DNA of 64,000 bases from Halichondria panicea (Eukaryota; Porifera; Demospongiae; Suberitida; Halichondriidae). Below the pieces are notes generated by a model. That model did no database searches. It was given only the letters and a program-made list of their open reading frames with translations, and was not told the origin of the DNA. This document shows, piece after piece, positions 11,070-27,695 of the stretch. Positions within the stretch are counted from its first letter, which is position 1. Each line of letters opens with the position of its first letter. The translations under genes were made by a program, and so were the position numbers. The stretch is taken from the NCBI RefSeq assembly GCF_963675165.1, contig NC_087384.1, positions 1 to 64,000 on the forward strand, given 5' to 3'.

Positions 11070-12882
11070 TATAAGCCCCCCACACACATAGGCAGTTGAA
11101 AGACTTAATCTACGTACTAAGAACCTTCGCGAGCTCCTCACAGACGAACCGTTTACTAAAGCAGACATTATTACACTCCAAGATCCCGCTCATCCAGAGA
11201 GATACGACCTTTCAACCTTTCACTATGTCAAGAACAAGCTTGCTGCTGATGAGGGTAAGCTGCTTATTATTGACCTTGCACTAGCAACATGCAACCACAG
11301 ATGATACTGAACCTACACAATACTTGCGAGGAATGAACCCAGAGACTAAAGCCACTCTCGAGGCCCTTGCCACGGAATACAAGGAACCGAAGGTAACAAG
11401 GCATAATGATTATAGCCTAGCATCTTTGAGAGCATAATCAAATTGTTCAATTTCTAACTAATCAATAGCTCTCAGAATCCTTTCCAATAGAATACTCCCT
11501 GCAGAGGTCAGAGTCCAAAGGTGAACCTTCAGAGGTCAAACTAACGACCAGGAATGTGGTGAGTGAGTCATTGTGTCGTTATTGCTTACCTCCTCTCTTC
11601 TTTGTCAGGCGCATTATTCGACTGGAGCAGTTGCTCATTCTTTCACCTCAACTGTGATCCAACCTGTCACTGAACACAAGGCTGGTATGTCAACACATTA
11701 TGTGATATAGTTACATAGTAACATGATCTCCCTCCTAGCTGTAATTGAGAGGGACACACTACTCTACACTATGGTCAAGAAGAAAGGCTATGTCAGAATG
11801 CACACTAACTTCGGGGACCTGAACTTTGAACTCCACTGTGACCTAGCCCCTAAGACTTGTTGTAACTTTATAACACATTGCCGCAATGGCTACTACACTG
11901 ACACAGGTGAGGGTTCAAGGTTCAAGGTTCATACTGCTAGTACTTATTGTTTGTTGCAGTGTTTCATCGCTCCATCAAAAACTTCATGGTATGTGTGTAG
12001 GGTGTGTGTGTGTGTGTGTGTGTGTGAGTGTCTCTCAGATACAGGGGGGTGATCCTACTGGCACTGGAACTGGTGGAAAGTCCATTTGGAAGAAGCCATT
12101 TCAAGATGAGATACGACTCAATCTCAAGCATGAAGGTTAGTGAGTGTGTGCAGTTGGTGTGTGTGTGTGACTCTGTACTCATGCAGGTCGTGGTGTGTTG
12201 AGCATGGCTAATAGTGGACCTAATACTAACACATCACAGTTGTAAGTGCTGTGTGGTGCTTGTGATTGTATAACACTGGAGTACACACATACAGCTTCAT
12301 CACATATCGATCATGCCGTCATCTGGATGGGAAACATTCAGTGTTTGGCAGGTAGGTATCTGTTTGTGTGTGTGTGGGGTGTTATAGAGTTGCTCTCAGG
12401 CTGGTGGGAGGACTGGAAGTGTTGGCTGCTATGGAGGCAGTGGCTACTGACTCTCAGGATAGACCCAAGGTGAGACTAGAGTATGGTGGCTTTATAGTCA
12501 CCACATATACAGGAGGAGGTGAAGCTATGTGGGTGTGATGTGTTTGTTGATCCTTATCAAGAAGCTGAAGCTCAGGTACTGTACACACCCCACACACATG
12601 TACACCTCTAGTCTCTGCCCCCTCTATATAGCTGTCATCAGAAGAGCGCCCTCATGACGAGGCCATTGCTACCAGCAAGGTGAGGGCTACCTGTATACAC
12701 TATCACCATACATATAATTATAATTATTATAGACAGTTGCCGAGCAACCAGTCAAGGTATTTCGTGAGGGGGTCGGCAAGTACATCCCTAAGGCAGGGGT
12801 CAAACGGTCGCACTCTGATGATAGCACTCGTCAGGATACAAAGCTGGCAAAAACACAACTCTCTGATTTCAGTGCTTGGTAG
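10369..12882 (+). CDS. PPIL2: PPIL2, U-box cyclophilin-type peptidyl-prolyl isomerase
   Basis: 515-aa nuclear protein homologous to PPIL2 (CYP60), a spliceosome-associated cyclophilin with an N-terminal U-box. Nineteen exons: 10369-10400, 10462-10511, 10565-10613, 10665-10779, 10834-10885, 10939-11030, 11092-11254, 11301-11392, 11469-11558, 11609-11684, 11739-11906, 11960-11988, 12039-12135, 12187-12241, 12295-12351, 12400-12469, 12513-12575, 12632-12679, 12733-12882. The start [11 protein letters not shown] matches the family N-terminus. The U-box region (about 35-105) holds [20 protein letters not shown]. The cyclophilin domain (from about 275) retains [20 protein letters not shown] and LDGKHSVFG, including the catalytic Arg of FHRS. 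The protein ends QLSDFSAW, as in other animals. Length and architecture are normal for the family. Most introns are about 50 nt. It converges on YPEL with a 189-bp gap. Confidence 0.95.
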
Positions 12883-13071
12883 TCTTAATATCAATTGAAA
12901 TGTCATTGTAATTATTATGTTAATTATTATGTGAACACAATTATTGGAAGCATTGATGATGAATGGAACACAAATTGAAACTGATAAAACAAGTAATTAT
13001 ATTATAGTGAATGAAGACCATTACTGTGAGGGGCATGGTGATGAGTGGAGTGTATTATATACAAACAGTTT

Positions 13072-13611
13072 TTAGTTCCATCCATTTTCCTTGACCATGT
13101 GTGCCAGTTCGATAATGAACTTTCCTTCTTTGTACTTTTGACTAGCTTCAAACGCAACCTCCTACACACACACGAGAAGTAATAGAGTGAGAACAAGGAA
13201 TAAACACAGTGTTTGGCTAATTGCCCATTTGGCTCACATATTTCCACCCCAGAGTTGTCTTGCAAGAGCTGCAGTAGATGTCTGCCACAGCATGAAGTCC
13301 AGTCAAGAGAAACCTTTCCTCTGGTCTACCACAGGCAATGTTCACACTAGTGTCAAGGGGAGGAAGTACATTAGCTGCTGCATTGAACATAATTATAGCT
13401 TACACTTTATTGAAGAGATAAGCCTTTCCCTGGCTGCCTTGAAAGGACTGCAAACAGAGGCTAATATTAGCAGACACAGTACAGACAACACGGCCTAGCC
13501 TACCTTAGATATAAGCTCGTCATGGCTGGCGAGGTGGGCCCGGCAGTGAACACAACTATAGCGACGGTGGCACTCGTCAGATATAAAGTCTTGAAACTTT
13601 CTCTTTCCCAT
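13072..13611 (-). CDS. YPEL: Yippee-like zinc-binding protein (YPEL1-4 type)
   Basis: 116-aa protein of the very conserved Yippee family. Exons on the minus strand in order: 13611-13504, 13447-13404, 13346-13238, 13161-13072. The N-terminus [10 protein letters not shown] leads into [20 protein letters not shown], the first CxxC half of the zinc site. Then follow [32 protein letters not shown] with [12 protein letters not shown] (second CxxC), and the diagnostic C-terminus [20 protein letters not shown]. It belongs to the YPEL1-4 group and not YPEL5. The biochemical role is unresolved in the family, which is linked to nuclear, centrosomal and CTLH-complex biology. The gene points away from the ERK-type kinase, with about 330 bp between start codons. 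Confidence 0.95.
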
Positions 13612-13942
13612 AGCGCGCGTGTGTATCGGACAGCCGGCCAGTCGTGTACGTCGCGTCAGAGACAAGAGCTTTCTTGTTTACTTGATCAGCCGTCTCTAGC
13701 TCTTTGTTTACGTGCTAAGTAGTGACGTCATCATGCATTCCATCCATTATAAAAAACCACTTCCGGTCACTGATAAAACCCAATTACAGCCACGCCCCCT
13801 TCAATAGTGGGGAAATAGGTGTGAGATCAGTACTTCCTGTACTGTCTCGATCTCACAGAATATTAACAGGATATATCTAGGAGAAGACGCCTCTCGATCT
13901 CGCTAGCTAGCTATCCATAGAGCTATAGAGTCAGTGTACAGT
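13612..13942. promoter_or_regulatory. Divergent promoter region YPEL / MAP kinase
   Basis: The 331 bp between two divergent start codons contain no gene. It holds AT-rich TATAAA-like sequence (about 13749), CTTCCGG (13762, an ETS-type core) and CACGCCCC (13792, a GC-box-like motif). Calling it a promoter follows only from its position; the motif assignments are weak. Confidence 0.4.
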
Positions 13943-14909
13943 ATGTCAGTAGTTACAAGGCCATCTCCTGAGATGGTGAGGGGACAACCTTTCGATGTGG
14001 GCCCGCGCTATGTGAACCTCAACTACATTGGCGAGGGGGCCTATGGGATGGTGTGGTAAGTCTGTAGCTAGTTCCCTCCCACACGATACTCTCCCTCACT
14101 ATGTGGGGTAAGAGATGCAATTTTAATCACCACACTGAATGTTAATGTTGGTATCGTCCTCCATGCAGCTCTGCTTGTGATAGTGCTAATTCAAACAAGA
14201 AGATTGCTATCAAGAAGATACGACCGTTTGAGCATCAGACATATTGCCAACGCACACTACGAGAGATCAAGATACTTGCACGATTCCGTCATGAGAATGT
14301 GAGTGTCCCCTAACCCTAGTAGGTGGTGTTGTTGCATTCCTGTTCACCCCTCCAGATCATAGACATCCTTGACATTCTGCGCCCTGACTCTTATGATGAT
14401 ATGAAGGATGTGTATATTGTGCAGACTCTCATGGAGACTGATCTACACAAGCTACTCAAGACACAGCGTGTGGGAAATGATCACGTGCGATACTTTGTGT
14501 ACCAGATACTGCGTGCTCTCAAGTACATCCATTCTGCCAACGTGCTACACAGAGACCTCAAGCCAAGCAATATCCTACTCAACACTACTTGTGATCTAAA
14601 GGTATGTCCTTTCCCTGACCTGTACTCTGTGTAACTAATATCCTGTAGATCTGTGACTTTGGACTGGCCAGGATAGCAGACCCTACTCATGACCACAAGG
14701 GAGCTCTCACTGAGTATGTAGCTACACGCTGGTACAGGGCTCCAGAGATTATGCTCAACCCAAAATCATACTTCAAAGCTAGTAAGTGTGTTTGTGTCCA
14801 GTGTCTGACTGCTTACTAATAATACTGTGCAGTTGATGTGTGGTCAGTGGGCTGTATTCTAGCAGAGCTGCTCTCCAACAAACCAATCTTTCCTGGGAAG
14901 CATTGTATG

Positions 14910-14955
<46 letters not shown>

Positions 14956-15598
14956 ATAGTTGTGTTGACTGGTTTTGTCTTAACCTGCTCTTAGATCTTG
15001 ATCAGGTTCACATCATCTTGAACATTGTGGGTAGTCCGTCGGCTGAAGATTTGGACTCAGTAACAAGTGAGCAAGCCAAACGCTACCTTCAGAGCCTTCC
15101 ATACCGACCCACTATCCCGTGGAGCAAGCTCTATACCAAGGCAGACTCCACTGGTAGGTAGTGACATCATTGTCCCCCCCACTCTCTCTACTCTTATCCC
15201 CTTAGCCCTTGACTTGCTGGACAAGATGTTGGCCTTCAACCCTCACAAGAGAATCACTGTAGAGCAGGCACTCACCCACCCTTATCTGGAGCAGTATTAT
15301 GACCCTGATGATGAGGTTATAGTACACACTAGTAAACTACACTATCGCTATATACTCTCATACAGCCCACAGCTGATGAACCGTTCACCTTTGAGACAGA
15401 GTTGGATGATCTACCTAAAGAAAAGCTAAAGTGTAAGAATGCTCTCCCTATATGTGTGTGTGTTGTAATGTCTCCCTTTACTGCAGACATGATTTATGAA
15501 GAAGCCGTCAAATTTGTAAGTTAATTGGTTAACACTGCAATCACCATCTCTTTTAACTCCTATAGAACCCGTCTGGACCTCGCTCAACTACAGTGTGA
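13943..15598 (+). CDS. ERK-type MAP kinase, copy 1
   Basis: 363-aa ERK1/2-like (MAPK1/3) kinase of the Ras-Raf-MEK pathway. Exons: 13943-14055, 14169-14298, 14356-14601, 14649-14781, 14833-14904, 14995-15153, 15206-15315, 15366-15432, 15487-15515, 15566-15598. Visible elements are the glycine loop IGEGAYGMV, catalytic Lys of IAIKKI (about K53), [11 protein letters not shown] (about 166-168) and the activation-loop motif [17 protein letters not shown] is the ERK signature (p38 has TGY, JNK has TPY). A common docking site YYDPDDEP near the C-terminus fits MEK, phosphatase and substrate docking. The start [15 protein letters not shown] lies in a plausible context. A second copy follows 319 bp downstream on the same strand. 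Confidence 0.93.
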
Positions 15599-15917
15599 CC
15601 TACCAACTACTCTACTGCACAACAGATTCAGTCTAGAATAGACCCAAATTATTTTGTTCATCTATTAAATATGTTTTTATCTGTGTGCCAAATTAGATTT
15701 TACATGATTGTTATAATTACCATAAAACAATTATTTTCTAATTATTGCCACTCTTCGTTATTACTCTGATAATCGCGCTTTTGTGTGGAGGCAAGAAATA
15801 AGGAAAGAAGGTACAACTGTGGTAGAGGAAAGAAAGAAAGAAGATCCTTGCAGCTAATATTAAAATTACCTTGTAGTAAACATTCTTATTGCATGCATGG
15901 TAATTGAATAGCTAGCT

Positions 15918-17548
<1,631 letters not shown>

Positions 17549-17885
17549 GCCCCAACCAACAAGAAAGAAATCAACATATTGAATGTTATACATGAAGACA
17601 CGAATTTTTATTTTGTCTATACCTCACAATTACAATACACAGGCAATAATTATGTACTAGTTAGTAGGAAATTGCATTAATTTTTTTTACATGACCTGTA
17701 ACCTAGACTGTGGTGACGGCACATAAATTAGTAACTTTTGGCTGCATGACGTCATAGGAAACCATTAGATTGAGGCGGGTATTCGAGACTACTAGCACCC
17801 CGTAAGTACTTTATACTTGTACATTCGCACGTACTTCGCAGGCGTTCCCGATCCTATCGGCACAGTACAGTGCAGTGCAGTGCAG
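17549..17885. other. Intergenic gap MAP kinase 2 / STK36
   Basis: About 340 bp of AT-rich DNA with no gene. It must hold the 3' end of the second MAP kinase and the STK36 promoter. A GCAGT triplication (CAGTGCAGTGCAGTGCAG) sits directly before the STK36 start codon. Confidence 0.5.
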
Positions 17886-21086
<3,201 letters not shown>

Positions 21087-21329
21087 CAAAGTTTTCTCAT
21101 GCATAATGAATTATTCTGTCACCCAACAAAAATGTGTACTATCGCCTCGTAATGGCCGCCCTCAATTATTTGTTTACTGCGCATGTGCCGCAAAAAGCTT
21201 TATTGATGCTGCTCCTCCCACACATGGCATATTATCGCAGATAGGAGAGATTTCTGTGGAGACTGCAATGCAGCACTAAAGTCAATAGACTAGTAGTGGA
21301 CCTCTCCTCTCTCTCTGCTCTTGAGCTAT

Positions 21330-23999
21330 ATGGAGGTCAGTAGCGAGTCCCAGCAGGGCGGTGCGAGCCCGTGCAGTATTGGAGGTCTAGAGGTAACAGT
21401 CGTTTTTTATGCGTTATTAAATTAGCGTAGCTTGTATGGGTTCCCAGCCACAGCACTTGTGATCCCACACAATGTGCGCTTGGCTGTGTGTGTGTGTGTG
21501 CGCTTGGCTGTGTGTATGTGTATGTGTGTGTGTGTGTGTGTAGCCAGTGTATGGTGTGTAGCCAGTGTATTCATGATGAGGGTGTTTGTGTCATTGCTTG
21601 CATCATTAGCTTCTCCTCAGCAGATGTGCATTACATACATAGTTGCTCAAGCATATTCATGGGTGTAGTGTTATGGGAGTGGTGCTGGAATGGTGTGGGT
21701 AATGAAAACCATCAGTGGGAGCATTGTTTCAGAGAGCAGCATGTCAACACACCGGCCCTTCATTTCTGCAGGGAATAGCAGAGTTGCTGCGATGCTACAT
21801 CTGCATGGAAGGTCTCAAGGACACCACACTCTGTCCTCACTGCTGTAAACTGGTTTGCTTTAATTGCGTTACAGTGAGTTATTCTATACCTCGTGTTTGT
21901 GAGACTCTATGTTGTGATATCATGTGTTTGTATGTTGGGCAACAATGGACATTGCAAACGTACCTCCTACACAGAAATGGATCAATGAGAATCGTGCAGA
22001 CTGTCCACACTGCAGGTAGGCACACCATTATATATAGGAAACCACTATATAACTTGTTTTTTCCTCCTATTACAAATGCACAGAATGGCTCTGACAGTGC
22101 GGGAGCTGGTGAAAATGCCTTTATTTGATACCCTTGTCACTGTAAGTTAGCTACAATAATGTTTCTCTGATTATAGGGCATTGTTGTAGGTGGTTGAAGA
22201 TCTTCGCTCCAAGCAAGACGATGTGAGTCGGTTGCCTAGCAATGAGGCTCAGATATGCCCCACCCACTCGCGTGCTCTGAGTGTGTATTGTGAGACGTGT
22301 CGTACTGCCATCTGTTACGAGTGTGCTCTGTTCAGTGGACAACATAAAGAGCACTCATTTCAGCCATTGGACAAACTACACAAAAAGCACAAACTAGCAG
22401 TAGAGAATGAGCTGCATAAGTTGAGGGACCGCATGAGAGACATACTGAGCTTTGTGTTGCAAGTGGAGAAGAGAGTAGATGGTGTTAGAATGAGCAAGTC
22501 TAAGGTGAGACTATACACCAGCTCCTGTGGTACCATGACCTTTGGTACATGCAGACAAAGAGAGAGATTCAACAGCTAGTGGAGAAGATGTATACTAAAG
22601 TGGACGGTCGCACCAAAGATAAGCTGATCAGACTGGAAGGTTTGTGTACCAATTAGAATGCTGCAATATTTGATGTTTACTTTTATAGAGTGTCGCCACT
22701 TTCTTCGCTCACAAGCCCTCAAAGTAATGAAAGCAGCACATGATTTGGAGAAGAAGATAGCGAGTGGTTCTTATTGGTCCCTTATGAACCAAGAGGGAGG
22801 ACTCAAGAAGGAGGTACGAGAATCACTGGACAAACTCTACAATCATCCTCTCAAAATGGAGGCTCTCTCTGAACCTCGGGAGCTAACAAAGTGAGTACTG
22901 CCCCTGTCTCATTATGTGCCCTTGTCATTGTGCTGTGTGCAGTGAGTTGGTGCCTAACTATACAACAGGACTGTTCAAGATCCAGCCATTCAAAGAGCTT
23001 CAGAGGAAGGGAGAAGAGGTCTATAGTGAGAACCTGAGGATGGATGGACTCACTTGGAGACTGAAAGTGTATCCAGTAAGTGCTAGTCTATTGTGGGCAC
23101 CCATAATGTATTATACCTCCATATATGTACAGCCAGCCCACATTCATAGACCTGTATATGTTGACAAGCCATCTCTTTATAGTTGATCTCAGACATTGAT
23201 TGTGTGTGTGTGCAGAATGGTCACCATGAAGATGTTGGCCGCTATCTGGCAGTGTTTATGGAGCTGAGTGAAGGCTATGAGAAGGTGACTAGCTACCAGT
23301 ACTGCATTGAGATGCTTTATAGCTGCACTGACAAGCACCCACAGAGGAACTACAGCAGGGACTATGGTATGCATATAGCTACCACTAATACCAGCTCTAG
23401 ATATAAATGATTGTATTTCAGTGTCAGACTTTGGGGATGGTGAATGTTGGGGATACAAGAAATACTACCAACTCTCCAAGCTTTCTTCAGAAGGGTTCCT
23501 GAAAGGTGATGCTCTCTTACTCCGGTTCAGTGTGCGCCATGTCACCTATCACGACAAATGTGCTGACTTGGCAATGTGAGTGGGAACAACTAAAAAGTAA
23601 AGGGTGTGTTTTGTGTTATTGAATGGTTTGCTTAAATGTTTAATCAAAAGCATGGGCTATATTTTCTCACGGGCCATACTTTGAAAACTGATACTTTATC
23701 ACGTCACTTCATGGGCTAACTTTGAGTGCCCATAACGTACTCTACAGTTGGTCATAAGATGGTATCTTGATTCTCTCTCAGCTATACCAACACTGTGCGT
23801 CAAGAGCGCAACACTCTCAAGGAGCAGCTCAAAGAGTCTCAAAGTCAACTATCCTCTCTCAAAGCTGAGAACAAGAAGCTGGCCTCCTCTGGTGAGCACA
23901 CTAACCCACATCCGTTTAATCAAATTCTCTATCGAAGCTTTCATCAAAATTAATGTTGACGTTGGATCAACTGCACTATAATATTACATTCAACTACAA

Positions 24000-24055
<56 letters not shown>

Positions 24056-25199
24056 CGCCCACGCTCGAGCCCCTCTACTACTCGAAGAGCTGATACTAAA
24101 CCAGCTACTCGACGGATCTCTCCACGCTCGTCTTCACGTCATCACCTGGCCGCCCCCTCATTCCATCACCACTCACACTCACACGAGAGCACACGCTATC
24201 AACTGTCCACCTCACAACAAGCACTCCATCAGAGCAGTCCCAAGAGATCCTCCTACCTACCAAGTGATGACACACCTCCACGACACATGTTGGTTAGTCG
24301 AAGAAGATCACATGACATTGGTCTCAATCAGCGCTCCATAATTGAGCATCGTAGGCGTTCTGCAGACCCTGCTGTGACCTATGATCCCGACGGTGACCCT
24401 GATCACTACCACTACCCAGCTGCACGGGCCTACTATAGTCAAGCAGAGCGTCCATTGTTTGAGGATAGTAACAGCGATCACGGTGGATCTCAAAGTCTAG
24501 TCACTGAAGATATGACAGACGAGATAGCTCCCAATGCTTCTACTATCACCGTCAAGCTATCACAAGCAGACTTCAATGAATACAATCATCCTGACATCAC
24601 CATTGATGCACCACCTCCTATGGAGTACCTGTCCCAGCCATCCAGTCCTCCCAAGAGTCGTGTGGGGAAGTCCCTCACTGACATTCCTACTCTCTCCCAC
24701 TCTCAACAATACCTCTCCCAATCAGGGCAGGAGTTCCCCCATTACCCCAGTCAATGGGAGGGAGGCTACTACACTGTGCATGACAGACCAGATGCAAGGT
24801 GGTTCCATGATGGACGATTCAGGAGACCAGTGGCTAAACCAAATATTCCAACCTCTCAAGGACAGATACGTCGAATGCGTAGTGACCCTCATCTCAGTAG
24901 TGAGCCATTAGCCGTCAAAAGCAGCGCTCTCAAGCAAGTAGCAGAGGAAGAGGAGGAGGGAAGAGAGAGCCAGCGTAAGGTCAAAGGTCAACAGCTCGGC
25001 AAGAAGCATCTCCAAGCTACAGTAGTGACTAGCGGCCCTAAAGCTGAAAGGTAGGACTCCCAGTGTGTGTGTGTGTTCATGTGTTGACCCTGACCCCTTC
25101 AGTGTGAGACCTGCAGAGAGTAAGAGTGGACTAGGGAGTTGTGTCACTACAGGGAAGAGTAGTAGCACCTCCTCTCTCAATCTCAGCCAGATACTCTGA
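21330..25199 (+). CDS. TRIM37: TRIM37, RING/B-box/MATH E3 ubiquitin ligase
   Basis: 835-aa homologue of TRIM37, an E3 ligase that limits centriolar-satellite and PLK4 assemblies and acts in peroxisome biogenesis. Exons: 21330-21392, 21772-21873, 21975-22015, 22084-22141, 22190-22504, 22555-22639, 22689-22890, 22943-23075, 23216-23366, 23422-23575, 23782-23891, 24054-25050, 25103-25199. The RING (about 29-68) has [20 protein letters not shown] and CPHC. The B-box (about 111-145) has [15 protein letters not shown] and [14 protein letters not shown] coiled coil follows, then a MATH domain (about 290-440) with LTWRLKVYP and [14 protein letters not shown]. The C-terminal half (about 470-835) is low-complexity, Ser/Pro-rich and specific to this lineage. 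RING-B-box-coiled-coil-MATH order is unique to TRIM37. A (CA)n run at 24000-24051 forms the end of intron 11. Confidence 0.92.
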
Positions 25200-25548
25200 G
25201 CCCACATAATTAATTAATTAATACGTGTTATAGCGTGTATTATTTTATATACAGTCATTTTTTATCCCAAACCAATTTTTATCCCCTAATTGACTTAACT
25301 TTTACTCTATATAATTTTTATTTGCTGCTCAAACTCACTTATTAGAGTTATTTTGTAGAGGTGGTGCAAATTTTACTTTAGACATTCCGTTGAATTGGAT
25401 ATTAATTAATTTTATAATGAGTTCTGTTGCGCATGAGCTGATGAGACCCACCCACTTTTTGCAGCATTAACTGAGACCCGCCCATCTTTTGAAAGCAGTC
25501 GATCTCCTCGATTTGAAAAGCTTCCATCGCCAGCTAGCTGTCATAAAT

Positions 25549-25582
<34 letters not shown>

Positions 25583-25598
25583 CGAAGGGAAAGAGAAA
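25200..25598. other. AT-rich intergenic spacer
   Basis: No gene is seen. It contains short TTAATTAAT runs, TTTTTATCCC repeats at 25257-25290, a near-duplicate pair of GAGACCCACC/GAGACCCGCC at 25443-25490, and an (AT)n run at 25557-25582 just before the next start codon. Confidence 0.5.
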
Positions 25599-27062
25599 AT
25601 GCAGCTAATCCCAGGAATTGCTCGGAAGGTAAGAGCAGTTAGAGAGATGCGTTTACATCATTATCATTATCTAATATTAATTTTTTTTTATATTCCCGTG
25701 TGTAGGTATCAGTGCCATTGGTTGGGCTGTCTCTGTTGGGATGGATACTCTACATTATTGGCTTTGGAGCAGTCAACAATGGACTGAACTAGTGAGCTGT
25801 GTGTGTGGGTGGGGGTGGGCGTGTGTGTGGGTGTGTAGGTGTGTTGGTTGAATCATAGATTGAAGAGAGAGGGATAGGAAACGGAGTGGTGCACGTGATA
25901 ATTTTACATTGAATCTGCAGTGGAGCCTCGAAAATTATCCGCGGTACGCCCTATGAACGAGGCTATTAAGCACACTTTTGCCGGGTAACTCCCAAAGCTG
26001 TGTTTCCTCGAGACATAATCTCTTTCAGCAACTTAAAACACGCCTAGTCCATGAGCCACGTGTAGTACTTGCTAATGACTGACCACACCCAGTAAAAAGA
26101 GACTTTCCAATAAAGTTATATGTTCCCAAGGCTGTTTTAGAGCTATTGGAACATGTAACGTGTAAGCGTGCTGGTTATGACTACTACAATAGGTATAGAC
26201 CTTGAAATATAAGTGAGTTGCACGGACTAAGCACAGTTACTTGTAGTTTATTATGCACTGAGTGTAGAAATAGATATTGTTGTGATGGCCTCGATTAAAC
26301 CGCACCGTAGCGCGGATGTTACTCGAGATACAAACCGTTTCCTATCCCTCTAACTCTTCAATCTATGGTTGAATGCATTCACTGTTTCCTATACAGCAAG
26401 ACTGGACTGCAGTATCCTCCTCCGTTCCCTGACTGTCCCAACATCTCCTATCTGGCCATTTCCCCTCAGAGAGCTAGTCTCTATTGGTTCCCTCACTGGG
26501 TGGTGGTCATTGCAGGACCTTTCCTCTACACCATCACCATACTAAACCTTGTCTTTGCCAAGTGGTTCACTGGACTACCAGTAAGTGCCACCGACACACC
26601 TGTATAGTAAACTGTGTAACTATGGCTACCACTGCACTACAGACACTGATCATGACGTCCCTGTATCTCGTGTGTGGAGGAGCTGTTGTCTACACTTGGG
26701 CAGTTGAACTGTTTGACACAAGTGCTCTAATAGCAGTCTCTCGTTATTGTCCCCCCTCTGGTTGGCTGACTAATATCCAGTGGGGACTGTGGCCACTTAT
26801 TGAGTGGGTGGGAGCTCTTTTATCTGTCGTCTTCTTTGTAAGTCCTCTGTGTACTTTATAATTATACAAGGTACTATTATCCCACTCCCTGGCTGCATTA
26901 CAGACATGCTACATGATCATGTGGTCCTGGTACACTTCTCCTGAGCCAGTCTACTATGAGGAGTATGCAGATGAGGAAGCTGAGTATGAGGAGGAACAAG
27001 GTGAAGGAGAATATGAGGAGGAGGGGGACAAGGAGGTGGAGCCAGAGACAACAGTAGAATAG
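25599..27062 (+). CDS. Unrecognised four-pass membrane protein with acidic tail
   Basis: 217-aa protein of unknown family. Exons: 25599-25628, 25706-25791, 26397-26580, 26643-26837, 26904-27062; total length and phases are consistent. Four hydrophobic segments are visible: VGLSLLGWILYIIGFGAV (about 14-31), VVVIAGPFLYTITILNLVFA (about 74-93), LIMTSLYLVCGGAVVYTWAV (about 102-121) and WVGALLSVVFFTCYMIMW (about 154-171). A short loop between TM1 and TM2 has a Pro/Cys cluster (YPPPFPDCPN). The last 40 residues are almost all Glu, Asp, Gly and Tyr. Even TM number with both ends on the same side suggests a tetraspan topology, but it lacks tetraspanin CCG or claudin motifs. Intron 2 is enlarged by a MITE. 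Confidence 0.75.
25854..26367. mobile_element. 514-bp MITE with ~36-bp inverted termini
   Basis: Left end CATAGATTGAAGAG and right end CTCTTCAATCTATG (with a small TAA-containing indel inside the terminal repeat) form inverted repeats that continue through AGAGGGATAGGAAACGG. The element is flanked by GTTGAAT on both sides (25847-25853 and 26368-26374), a 7-bp target-site duplication, or 8 bp if the shared G is counted. There is no ORF. It is inserted in intron 2 of the four-pass membrane protein gene. The 7-8-bp duplication would fit a hAT-like or related transposase, which I cannot decide. Confidence 0.85.
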
Positions 27063-27238
27063 AATAATAGACACAAACATAACTATGGGCTTCTCTATAG
27101 ATACAGACTCTTTACACACATCCTTTATTTATCTTTTTATGGCATGCACTATAATTAAACTTTTGTGAGATCTTTTGTGAGATCATAAATTGGACAAAGT
27201 AGTAAACAAGCATGAAAACATTATAGTAATGAATATGC

Positions 27239-27563
27239 TCATTGTGTGGGCGGTCTAAACTCAACACTGTAGAGTCTGTCAATGCAAGAGCTACAAACAG
27301 TCTCAACTTGAGCAGCTACACACTCCACCAAGTCCATCAGCACTTCATCAGATATCCTGCACATATACAATCATAGTGAATGGACACACAAGATGTTGTG
27401 TTAGGGTACCTCTCAGCCATAGCCCAAGGATCAAAGCCTCCTTTAGTGGATGTTCCAGTCAGCTCTAGATAGTGAGAGTAGCGTTGTACACCAGCCAAAA
27501 GACTGGCAGGATTCAGTATACATGGGGCTGAGAATAAAAATAGGTGAATAATTATATAACAAT

Positions 27564-27653
<90 letters not shown>

Positions 27654-27654
27654 A

Positions 27655-27695
<41 letters not shown>

